From: Ignavibacteria bacterium
GTDB taxonomy: Bacteria > Bacteroidota > Ignavibacteria > Tepidaquicellales > Tepidaquicellaceae
Direction of reading: 5' to 3'
Assembly (NCBI GenBank): GCA_028714695.1
Contig: JAQTLX010000001.1
Span: 400,307 to 464,306 of the forward strand
DNA length: 64,000 nucleotides
Part shown: one piece after another, positions 56,952-64,000 of the stretch
How the letters are laid out: every line of letters begins with the position of its first letter
Numbering within the stretch: the first letter of the stretch is position 1
Notes under the pieces: model-generated
The model's database searches: none
Told to the model about the DNA's origin: nothing
What the model saw: the letters and a program-made list of their open reading frames with translations, nothing else
Program-made: the position numbers and the translations under genes

Positions 56952-58175
56952 ATGCCTGTAAAATTCGCAGTAATAGGAGCAGGGGACAGAGGAAATACTT
57001 ATTCAGAGTTCTCTCTTGCAAATCCGGGGAAAATGAAAGTAGTTGCCGTTGTAGAACCCGATAAAAAGAAACGCATCGATTTTCAAAAAAAATATAATCT
57101 TGCCGCTGAAAATGTATTTCAGAATTACGACGATTTTTTCAGCCGTCCGAGACCGGCTGATGCTTTGATAATCTCTACTCCCGATAATATGCATTATCTT
57201 CCTGCGGTGCTGGGAATAAAGAAAGGCTATAATGTATTAATCGAAAAACCTGTCTCTTCCGACCCTGCCGAACTGAAAGCGCTATTAAAACTTAACCGTA
57301 CCAATAAAAAAGTCGTCGGCATCTGTCATGTTTTGAGATATACCGAATTTTACATGAAACTCAAAAAGATTCTCGAAAGCGGGTCTCTGGGGGAAGTGAT
57401 AACGATTGAACATATCGAACCCGTGGGATACCGGCATATGGCACATAGTTACGTTAGAGGCAACTGGAAAAATTCTGAAAACTCGAGTCCGATGATTCTT
57501 GCAAAATGCAGTCATGATTTTGACATAATCAGATGGCTGGTCGGAAAATCAATGACCAAAGTTTCTTCGTTCGGTTCTCTCATGCATTTCAAAAAAATAA
57601 CTGCACCGGCGGGAAGCACTGAAAGATGCACTGACGGATGCAAGGTCGAAAAACAATGCCCTTATTCGGCATTGAAAATTTACATGAATATGAACGTGAA
57701 AGGCTGGCCGGTTAATGTAATTACAGGCGACCTTTCAAAAAAAGGCAGGCTGAAAGCGCTTAAAGAAAGCGATTACGGAAAGTGTGTTTACAGAAGCGGG
57801 AACAATGTAGTTGACCATCAGTCCGTTATTATGGAATTCAAAGGCGGCGCCACTGCCGTCCTTACGATGTCCGGATTCACTCACAACGCAGGAGAAAGAA
57901 GAACCAGGGTAATGTGTACTCACGGGGAAGCGATACTGGATGCGGGAGTACTTACGGTCTATGATTTCAATAAAAAGAAACCGCGAAAATATTTTTTCAG
58001 CAATAAAAGTGAAACAGGAAAAAACAAACATTTCGGCGGTGATGACAGGCTTTTAGGTGATTTTATAAATGCGGTAAAATCCGGAAATTCGCCGCGTTTT
58101 GATTCCATCTTAAGCGAGTCGATTGAAAGCCATTTGGCGGCACTGGAAGCGGAAAACAGCAGAATTAAGATTTAA
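56952..58175 (+). CDS. Gfo/Idh/MocA family oxidoreductase
   Basis: 407 residues. Rossmann fingerprint KFAVIGAGDRGNTYSEF at the N-terminus, then ISTPDNMHY and the EKPVS motif (IEKPVSSDP) that binds the dinucleotide and holds the catalytic Lys. HDFDIIRWLVGK is the second family motif. Residues about 225-237 carry a Cys-rich insertion, C-x3-C-x5-C (RCTDGCKVEKQCPYSA), seen in one branch of the family and possibly metal-binding. It likely oxidises a sugar or inositol derivative with NAD(P). Single gene. Confidence 0.9.
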   Translation: MPVKFAVIGAGDRGNTYSEFSLANPGKMKVVAVVEPDKKKRIDFQKKYNLAAENVFQNYDDFFSRPRPADALIISTPDNMHYLPAVLGIKKGYNVLIEKPVSSDPAELKALLKLNRTNKKVVGICHVLRYTEFYMKLKKILESGSLGEVITIEHIEPVGYRHMAHSYVRGNWKNSENSSPMILAKCSHDFDIIRWLVGKSMTKVSSFGSLMHFKKITAPAGSTERCTDGCKVEKQCPYSALKIYMNMNVKGWPVNVITGDLSKKGRLKALKESDYGKCVYRSGNNVVDHQSVIMEFKGGATAVLTMSGFTHNAGERRTRVMCTHGEAILDAGVLTVYDFNKKKPRKYFFSNKSETGKNKHFGGDDRLLGDFINAVKSGNSPRFDSILSESIESHLAALEAENSRIKI

Positions 58176-58251
58176 ACTCGAGTAACGCAAATCCGTATTT
58201 ATTACTTAATTTATTTTGATACGTAAAACCTTTATTTTAAAATTTGAATAT

Positions 58252-59010
58252 ATGCTGAAAATAAACAATCTCCATAAAACGTATAATAAAACAACTGTCG
58301 CACTGGACGGTATAAGTTTTGAGGTTAATGCAGGCGATGTCTGCGGATATATAGGAATAAACGGAGCGGGCAAATCGACAACAATAAAAATTCTGTGCGG
58401 TATGCTGGAATTCGACGAAGGAACGGTCGAAATCAACGGTTTTAAACTTCCCGAAAACAATTTAAAAGTCAAAGATATTATCGGGTACGTACCGGAATCA
58501 TCCGATATGTTTAATTCTCTGAAAGTTATTGAGTATTTTGAGTTCCTTAAAAATCTGCGTTCGCTTGACGACAATGTTTTTATAAAACGCGTGGATTATT
58601 TTGCCGATTTATTCGGTTTCACTCAGCATCTTAACGATTCAATAGGCAAACTTTCCAAAGGAAATAAACAAAAAATACTTATAGTCTCTTCATTGCTTCA
58701 TAATCCCGAAATTTTAATGTTCGATGAACCGCTCAACGGTCTTGATGCTTTTTCAATAATGATTTTTCAGGATATGGTAACAAAACTTGCGGAGAAAGGG
58801 AAAATTGTTTTCTACTCCTCGCATCTGCTCGACCTGATGGAGAAAGTAAGTTCAAGGATTATTATCATCGATAAAGGCAAAACTATTCTTGATAAAAAGA
58901 AAACCGAATTGCAGGATTCCACGGAGTACAAATCCTTAGAGAATTATTTCCGGAATATTACCTCAACGGATATGAAAAAAGAGTTTGTCTATGATGAGGT
59001 TTTTACTTAA
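58252..59010 (+). CDS. ABC transporter ATP-binding protein
   Basis: The ATG at 58252 (MLKINNLHKTYNKTTVALDGI) is chosen over a TTG at 58216. Walker A is GINGAGKSTT, the signature LSKGNKQK, Walker B ILMFDEPLNGLD and the switch His in FYSSHLLD. It is of the ABC-2/drug or lipid export type (CcmA-like), but no permease gene is next to it, so its membrane partner is encoded elsewhere or is the unusual downstream gene. The following gene overlaps its end by 20 bp. Confidence 0.9.
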   Translation: MLKINNLHKTYNKTTVALDGISFEVNAGDVCGYIGINGAGKSTTIKILCGMLEFDEGTVEINGFKLPENNLKVKDIIGYVPESSDMFNSLKVIEYFEFLKNLRSLDDNVFIKRVDYFADLFGFTQHLNDSIGKLSKGNKQKILIVSSLLHNPEILMFDEPLNGLDAFSIMIFQDMVTKLAEKGKIVFYSSHLLDLMEKVSSRIIIIDKGKTILDKKKTELQDSTEYKSLENYFRNITSTDMKKEFVYDEVFT

Positions 59011-60901
59011 TACATTCATCATATTATTCGTATTTACATATACGGCATACGGTCAGTTAATCACAACGGATGCCGATACGGTCATAAATACGAATTTTGC
59101 CGCCACTAATTTCTACAACGATATGAACACTGCCAATCTCCTGTCAAATATAAACTACCGCGGGAGATATAAAAAATTACTGTTTGAAATCAGAAATTCA
59201 TTTAATTCTTCAGTTACAAAATTCTCCGACAATTTTTCAACGGACAATAACAACTTTGCGGTTTCGTCGAAATATGAACTAACGAAGAAGTTATATGCGG
59301 GAGCGGGCTTGTTCAGCAAACTGCTTACCGGCAACAAGGAAATCGATCTCAACAAAGGATATAACAATTTCTTTTATACGAGCCTGGATTTTGTACCAAA
59401 TGACATTTTGTACATTGATACAAAGGCAGGAATGAAAAACGAAAAACAAATAGACGTATACAATAACGGAATTTCGGGTTCGCTTGAAAGCCGCGTAAAC
59501 AGACTAATGATATCCGATTTCGAAACATCGGGAATCATACATATGTCCGCCGATAAATATTCGGAAAAAACGAATTATTCGGGCGAATTATTTTCGGATG
59601 TGAAGAAGAGATTTTCCGAATACTCCGACAACGATGCCGTTTTAAGGGCTTATACGGTTAGAACCGATTTCTATACTCCCGCAACTGCAAGTATAAGGCA
59701 GTTGTACGGGATTAATCATAATATTCAATCCAGATACGAAAACTATGTCCTGCTCAGCGATAATCTTTCATACAGATTTTCAAAGGATTTGTTTCTTAAA
59801 GTGAAAGGAATGTATTTTTTCAAAAATATTGCGAACCGGTATAAATATAAGCCGTCATCGGGAAGCCTTTTTATAGAAAGTATTTACAATAATAAAATTA
59901 ACGAAAACCTTTTACAGGCGGGAATGGAGATGGAATACAAATTCAGCATAGTTTCATCGCGTTTCAATTTCACATATTCCGAAAGAGAAGAAAACCATGC
60001 TCCGACAGACCTTGGAGATATATCGACTCAGCAGAAAAGGGACCTTGAAAATGTAGAGAGGGACAAAAACAATAACAGCAAATCTTCCAATGCATATCTT
60101 GAAGTTTTTGTGCATCCGTCTTCCTTCCATACTTTCAAATTCCTCGGCAGTTCTTCTCTGCTGAGATATGATACGGAGAGCCCGCTGAATTATGATGACA
60201 GGGACGAATTGTTGTTCAATGCTTCGGCTGCGCACAGATACAACAATATGAGGAATTTTTTTATAGAAACATCATTTGAATTCAATTCATCTCTTCTTGA
60301 CTATATATTCAAAGAGAAAAGTTCAAATAATAATACGAATAAAGTTTACAAACTGAACTCCGTAAGCGTTTTTAGTCCGGTCAGTTCCGTAACAACGAAA
60401 AACTATTTTCAAGTGCTCGCAAACTATACAGTCTATAAGTACGAGGATATCGTTTCACAGGTGCAAAGTTTCTCATTCAGACAACTGTACCTGGCGGATT
60501 CAACTGACTTCCGAATAACGAAGAAAGTACTTCTGGGAGTTTACGGGCAGGTGAAGGTATACGAGCAGGGGCAGTTTAACGTAAATCAGTTCTCAGTGAA
60601 ACCAATAACGTATTCCGATGAACGAACACTTGGCAGCAGCATAAATTATGAAATGAAAGAGTTTATTAATCTGTTCGTAGGTTTCAGGCATTATATACGA
60701 AGATATTATAATTACGAAAAGAACGAGAAAGTATTAAAACGAACACAGGCAATTTACGGTCCGTACGCCGGCGTTAGGCTGAATATTAGGAATAATTCAA
60801 GTGTTTATATTCTCGGCGGAATTGACAAATTTGAAGCAAGCGACAATTCCTTGACAAATACGTCAAGGAATCTTATTATAAACATTTTGTGGAATATTTA
60901 A
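58991..60901 (+). CDS. Putative outer-membrane beta-barrel protein
   Basis: From the ATG at 58991, about 636 residues with a signal peptide (MMRFLLNTFIILFVFTYTAYGQ). The remainder consists of many alternating aromatic/polar strands (YKKLLFEIRNSFNSSV, KKLYAGAGLFSKLL, FINLFVGFRHYIRRYYNY) and ends in the strand NLIINILWNI, as outer-membrane barrels end in an aromatic strand. No named family is recognised. The start lies inside the ABC gene, so translation is coupled; it may be an envelope partner of that ATPase or only a co-expressed gene. Confidence 0.7.
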   Translation: MMRFLLNTFIILFVFTYTAYGQLITTDADTVINTNFAATNFYNDMNTANLLSNINYRGRYKKLLFEIRNSFNSSVTKFSDNFSTDNNNFAVSSKYELTKKLYAGAGLFSKLLTGNKEIDLNKGYNNFFYTSLDFVPNDILYIDTKAGMKNEKQIDVYNNGISGSLESRVNRLMISDFETSGIIHMSADKYSEKTNYSGELFSDVKKRFSEYSDNDAVLRAYTVRTDFYTPATASIRQLYGINHNIQSRYENYVLLSDNLSYRFSKDLFLKVKGMYFFKNIANRYKYKPSSGSLFIESIYNNKINENLLQAGMEMEYKFSIVSSRFNFTYSEREENHAPTDLGDISTQQKRDLENVERDKNNNSKSSNAYLEVFVHPSSFHTFKFLGSSSLLRYDTESPLNYDDRDELLFNASAAHRYNNMRNFFIETSFEFNSSLLDYIFKEKSSNNNTNKVYKLNSVSVFSPVSSVTTKNYFQVLANYTVYKYEDIVSQVQSFSFRQLYLADSTDFRITKKVLLGVYGQVKVYEQGQFNVNQFSVKPITYSDERTLGSSINYEMKEFINLFVGFRHYIRRYYNYEKNEKVLKRTQAIYGPYAGVRLNIRNNSSVYILGGIDKFEASDNSLTNTSRNLIINILWNI

Positions 60902-60910
60902 TTTAATAAA

Positions 60911-61315
60911 GTGCATAAAGCCAGTATTATTCTCCAAAGCAAAAAAACTGAAATTAATAAGATAGAAAAACTGTTATTTACGCTGAATGAGGTATATGAA
61001 ATAGAACAGGAACGTTTTATTAATTTCAACATTGCGGTTTCCGAAGCGATTATGAACGCTATAGTTCACGGCAATAAAGAATCGGATGATAAAAGAGTTT
61101 ATGTGGATGTTTTTGATAACGGTAAATCAATTGAAGTTGTGATAAAAGATGAAGGCAGAGGATTTGATAATTCGTCCATCCCCGATCCTACGGAAGTCGA
61201 AAATTTGCATAAAGATCACGGCAGGGGTATTTACATTATGAAAATACTTACCGACGGATACGAAAGTACGAGTGACGGTGACGGAACAATTGTACGGCTG
61301 GTTTTATCAAAATGA
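60911..61315 (+). CDS. RsbW-like anti-sigma factor/serine kinase ATPase
   Basis: 134 residues, start GTG at 60911, 9 bp after the barrel gene. HATPase_c_2 motifs: N box EAIMNAIVHGNK, G1 DEGRGFD and G2 HGRGIYIMK. This is the RsbW/SpoIIAB-type kinase that holds a sigma factor or phosphorylates an anti-sigma antagonist. No sigma factor or STAS-domain gene is adjacent. It probably ends the ABC, barrel, RsbW transcript, with mdh following after 42 bp. Confidence 0.88.
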   Translation: MHKASIILQSKKTEINKIEKLLFTLNEVYEIEQERFINFNIAVSEAIMNAIVHGNKESDDKRVYVDVFDNGKSIEVVIKDEGRGFDNSSIPDPTEVENLHKDHGRGIYIMKILTDGYESTSDGDGTIVRLVLSK

Positions 61316-61357
61316 AATTTTTTAAATAAGAAACTTTATTAACTTAAATCATTCAAA

Positions 61358-62281
61358 ATGAAAATAACAATTGTCGGCGCCGGTAATGTCGGCGCAACCG
61401 CAGCCCAGATTATTGTAGACAGGGCTTTGGCAAACGATGTTGTCCTTCTCGATGTTGTGGAAGGAATTCCCCAGGGTAAGGCTCTTGATATCTATCAGTC
61501 GGCAGCAATCCAGTATTCGGATACGAAGATATACGGAGTCAACACCTATGAAATGACTGCAAATTCGGACATCGCGGTCATTACGGCAGGTCTTCCCAGA
61601 AAGCCCGGAATGTCAAGGGACGATTTACTTAATATTAATGCCGAAATAGTTTCGAACTCCACGAAGGAAATTGTAAAGTATTCTCCCAATGCAATTATTA
61701 TAGTTGTTTCAAATCCACTCGACGCGATGACGTATACGTCATTTGTCAACAGCCATTTCCCGAGAAACAGAGTAATGGGAATGTCCGGTGTTCTTGACAC
61801 TGCAAGATTCAAAGCATTCATTTGTATGGAACTGAATGTGTCGATAGAGAATATCAATGCTATCGTTCTCGGCGGTCACGGCGATTCGATGGTGCCCCTT
61901 GTAAGATATACTACCGTAGCAGGTATTCCTCTCGCGGATTTACTGCCTAAGAACAGAATAGAAACTTTGATTGAAAGGACAAGAAACGGCGGAGCGGAAA
62001 TCGTAAAATATCTGAAAACAGGCAGCGCATATTATGCACCTGCGGCATCCATAGTTCAGATGATAGATGCAATCGTCAACAACAGAAAGAAAATACTTCC
62101 TTCTTGTGTTTATTTGCAGGGTGAATACGGATACAGCGATATATGTCTCGGTGTGCCCGTGAAAATCGGAGCGCAGGGAATGGAAGAAATCGTGCCCATT
62201 AAACTGACCGATGAAGAAAAGAAAGCGCTTGATAAATCGGCGGAGGATGTGAAATCAATGTTGAAAGTTATTAGCGGATAA
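61358..62281 (+). CDS. mdh: Malate dehydrogenase
   Basis: 307 residues of the LDH-like malate dehydrogenase group common in Chlorobi and Bacteroidota. NAD motif [26 protein letters not shown] with the Asp that binds NAD ribose, the substrate arginines in [25 protein letters not shown], and the catalytic His in [12 protein letters not shown]. It interconverts malate and oxaloacetate in the TCA cycle. Terminator directly downstream. Confidence 0.96.
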   Translation: MKITIVGAGNVGATAAQIIVDRALANDVVLLDVVEGIPQGKALDIYQSAAIQYSDTKIYGVNTYEMTANSDIAVITAGLPRKPGMSRDDLLNINAEIVSNSTKEIVKYSPNAIIIVVSNPLDAMTYTSFVNSHFPRNRVMGMSGVLDTARFKAFICMELNVSIENINAIVLGGHGDSMVPLVRYTTVAGIPLADLLPKNRIETLIERTRNGGAEIVKYLKTGSAYYAPAASIVQMIDAIVNNRKKILPSCVYLQGEYGYSDICLGVPVKIGAQGMEEIVPIKLTDEEKKALDKSAEDVKSMLKVISG

Positions 62282-62302
62282 TAAAAATTATATAATTCGG
62301 AT

Positions 62303-62334
62303 ATAAAAAAACCCGCGATTTCGCGGGTTTTTTA
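62303..62334. terminator. Bidirectional rho-independent terminator
   Basis: AAAAAAACCCGCGA-TT-TCGCGGGTTTTTT between convergent mdh and rpmA. Confidence 0.92.
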
Positions 62335-62349
62335 TTGTATATAAATAAT

Positions 62350-62607
62350 TTAATTTTCTAACGGAACTACGTTAAGAATTTTTCTTCCTGCTTTATCGGT
62401 GAACTTGACTTTGCCGTCAATAAGAGCAAATATCGTATAGTCCTTGCCGAGACCGACATTTTTTCCGGGAATGAATTTTGTCCCGTGCTGTCTGACAAGA
62501 ATATTTCCGGCTTTCACTTCTTCTCCGCCGAATTTTTTCACACCGAGTCTCTGTGATTGTGAGTCGCGGCCGTTTTTAGAACTACCTAAACCTTTTTTAT
62601 GTGCCAT
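62350..62607 (-). CDS. rpmA: 50S ribosomal protein L27
   Basis: 85 residues, the usual bacterial length. It starts [20 protein letters not shown], the highly conserved L27 N-terminus that reaches the peptidyl-transferase centre, and contains [19 protein letters not shown]. Seventeen bp downstream of rplU, the usual rplU-rpmA pair. Confidence 0.97.
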   Translation of the reverse strand: MAHKKGLGSSKNGRDSQSQRLGVKKFGGEEVKAGNILVRQHGTKFIPGKNVGLGKDYTIFALIDGKVKFTDKAGRKILNVVPLEN

Positions 62608-62624
62608 AACTTAATTTATAAAGT

Positions 62625-62933
62625 TTATCCTATTTTTTCGATTTGAATTTGTGTGTAATTTTGTTTGTGACCTTTTCTGATTTTATATCCTTTGCGTCTC
62701 TTTTTCTTGAAAACGATAACCTTATCATCCTTTACGTGGTCAAGAATTGTCGCTTCAACGTTGTGTTTTAATACCGGTGTCCCGATTTCAACCGATTTTT
62801 CATCAGGCGAATAAACGAGTACCTTATCAAAATTTAACTTCGTTCCTTTTTCTCCTTCAACTTTCGGAATAAAAAGTGTTTGTTTTTCCTGAACCTTATA
62901 TTGTGAGCCTTTTATGTCGACTATTGCAAACAT
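62625..62933 (-). CDS. rplU: 50S ribosomal protein L21
   Basis: 102 residues. MFAIVDIKGSQYKVQEKQ and the C-terminal KKKRRKGYKIRKGHKQNYT are hallmarks of L21, which binds 23S rRNA. It leads the rplU-rpmA operon. Confidence 0.97.
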   Translation of the reverse strand: MFAIVDIKGSQYKVQEKQTLFIPKVEGEKGTKLNFDKVLVYSPDEKSVEIGTPVLKHNVEATILDHVKDDKVIVFKKKRRKGYKIRKGHKQNYTQIQIEKIG

Positions 62934-63254
62934 TTTTGTCGGAATTATGATTTATAAAACAATAAATATAAACATTTTTATACTAAAATTCAAAACCTTT
63001 TTGAGTACAAAATTTATTATCCGCGAAATCTTTGTTTCTGTGCATATATTACTGCTCTTCAGCGCTGATTTTGGATATACACATCCTTAATGAGACATAA
63101 TTTTCGCAAAAATACACTAAAATACCGTACATTGTACCTTTTTACCTCCGGTTACGTATAAAAAATATCCAATATCCCGGCAATTTCATATTAACTGTAT
63201 AAATAAAGCATTATTTTTAAGTAATATTTCCCATTAACCAAATAAACAAGAAAT
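62934..63254. other. Divergent intergenic region between rplU and the M2 peptidase gene
   Basis: 321 bp, AT-rich, no gene and no repeat seen. It must hold the rplU promoter (minus strand) and the promoter of the M2 peptidase gene (plus strand). Confidence 0.5.
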
Positions 63255-64000
63255 ATGACAAGCAAAAATTTATTTGCAGTTGTAACTTTTCTAATCGTTG
63301 TATCTCTTTTTGCCGGATGCGGTAAAAAGAATACATCAGAAAATCAAAAATCAAACCCCGAAATGGAAAAACAGTTTACGGAGTTCGTTAAAACATTCGA
63401 AGCAAAGTATATTCCTTTATATAAGGAATCAAATCTTGCTTACTGGAATGCCGCAATAAGCGGAAAAGAAGAAGATTTTAATAAAGTCTCCGAATTACAG
63501 AATAAAATCACGGCTATCTATTCCAACAAAGAAGATTTTAAATTATTAAAGAAGATATATGATTCAAAGGGTATTGGCGATGATATTAAAAAGCGCGAAC
63601 TGGAAGTGCTCTATCTGAGATATCTTGGCAATCAGGCAGACACAGCCAAACTTAATGCCATAATAAATCTTCAGAATGCAATTGAACAGAAGTACGGAAA
63701 TTTCAGAGCGGACGTTAACGGCAAGAAACTCACGGATAATGAAATTGAAGATAAACTTACGAATTCAACAGATTCAAAAGAACTCGAAGCAGTCTGGAAA
63801 GCGCATAAAAAAATCGGTACTATTGTAGCCGATGATTTAAAGAAACTCGTTAAGATGAGAAACGGAATTGCAAAAGATATGGGATATTCCAATTTCCATG
63901 AAATGAGTCTTAAACTTTCCGAACAGGACCCCGCAGAGATTTTAAAATTATTCGATGACCTCGACGCGCTTACAAAAGATGCTTTCAAAGGCGAAAAAGA
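63255..64000 (+). CDS. M2 (ACE-like) peptidyl-dipeptidase lipoprotein (3' partial)
   Basis: ATG at 63255 opens a frame that is still open at the window edge (248 codons visible). The signal peptide MTSKNLFAVVTFLIVVSLFAGC ends in a lipobox Cys. The mature part, with FEAKYIPLYKESNLAYWNA, DSKELEAVWKAHKKIG and RNGIAKDMGYSNFHEMSLKL, is the helical N-terminal lobe of M2 peptidases such as angiotensin-converting enzyme homologues. The HEXXH zinc site would lie beyond the window. It would release dipeptides from peptide C-termini in the envelope. Confidence 0.85.
   Translation, partial: MTSKNLFAVVTFLIVVSLFAGCGKKNTSENQKSNPEMEKQFTEFVKTFEAKYIPLYKESNLAYWNAAISGKEEDFNKVSELQNKITAIYSNKEDFKLLKKIYDSKGIGDDIKKRELEVLYLRYLGNQADTAKLNAIINLQNAIEQKYGNFRADVNGKKLTDNEIEDKLTNSTDSKELEAVWKAHKKIGTIVADDLKKLVKMRNGIAKDMGYSNFHEMSLKLSEQDPAEILKLFDDLDALTKDAFKGEK

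Noticed and set aside
63671..63988. 105-codon minus-strand frame at the right edge
   Set aside because: It is the antisense of the M2 peptidase gene, which has clear family motifs on the plus strand.

Overview
The window looks like a chromosome segment from an uncultured or little-studied member of the Ignavibacteria/Chlorobi-Bacteroidota lineage. Many secreted proteins end in a type IX secretion (T9SS type A) C-terminal domain with the motif QNYPNPFNP, start sites are AT-rich with few clear Shine-Dalgarno sequences, and the gene content is peptide- and glycan-degrading. Coding DNA is moderately AT-rich and most transcription units end in clear rho-independent terminators.

Layout. 1-17.6 kb: a run of T9SS cargo, comprising a BNR/Ycf48-like repeat protein (cut by the window edge), M1 and M28 peptidases, a fibronectin-III protein with a dockerin-like end followed by a cohesin-like protein, two tandem M14 carboxypeptidases, and a nine-haem cytochrome preceded by a near-perfect sigma-54 (-24/-12) promoter. 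17.7-22.7 kb: CHAD protein, PLP decarboxylase, DUF6526 protein, two thioredoxin-fold proteins and an AEC transporter. 22.7-24.3 kb: gene-free, with a 60-unit heptamer array and a cluster of GGTATCAT octamers.

24.3-34.2 kb: a defence island. It holds a type I restriction-modification operon in the order hsdR, KilA-N, hsdS, a PrrC/RloC-like ATPase carrying an R-x3-E-x35-H triad, and hsdM. An intracellular PGRP-type amidase and a DUF4062/NBR1-Ig-like fusion follow. 34.2-36.0 kb: gene-free, filled with 46-bp-period repeats and a 436-bp tandem duplication. 36.0-38.1 kb: four paralogous lipoproteins with C-terminal membrane segments. 38.2-43.0 kb: a peptide-use operon (OPT transporter, GxxExxY protein, PepT) and an M29-like aminopeptidase. 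43.1-44.4 kb: an intact IS4-family element with a 9-bp target duplication, inserted into another heptamer array.

44.7-64 kb: tRNA-Arg(ACG); a desaturase strikingly like eukaryotic sphingolipid delta-4 desaturase; and a compact MBOAT-SGNH unit followed by an overlapping 52-residue membrane microprotein ending in FFYANF. That ending resembles the acyl-shuttle hexapeptide of DltX-type systems. Then come two GH29 fucosidases (one with and one without a sorting domain), tRNA-Ser(CGA), a CHASE4 hybrid histidine kinase, nitroreductase, Gfo/Idh/MocA oxidoreductase, ABC ATPase, an outer-membrane-type protein, an RsbW-like kinase, mdh, rplU-rpmA and a truncated M2 peptidase lipoprotein.

The strongest candidates for something undescribed are the split MBOAT/SGNH/microprotein acylation unit, the restriction-modification operon with a putative anticodon-nuclease guard, the DUF4062-NBR1 fusion, and the sigma-54-controlled T9SS-sorted multihaem cytochrome. 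All assignments come from reading the sequence and from remembered family motifs; no database search was run.
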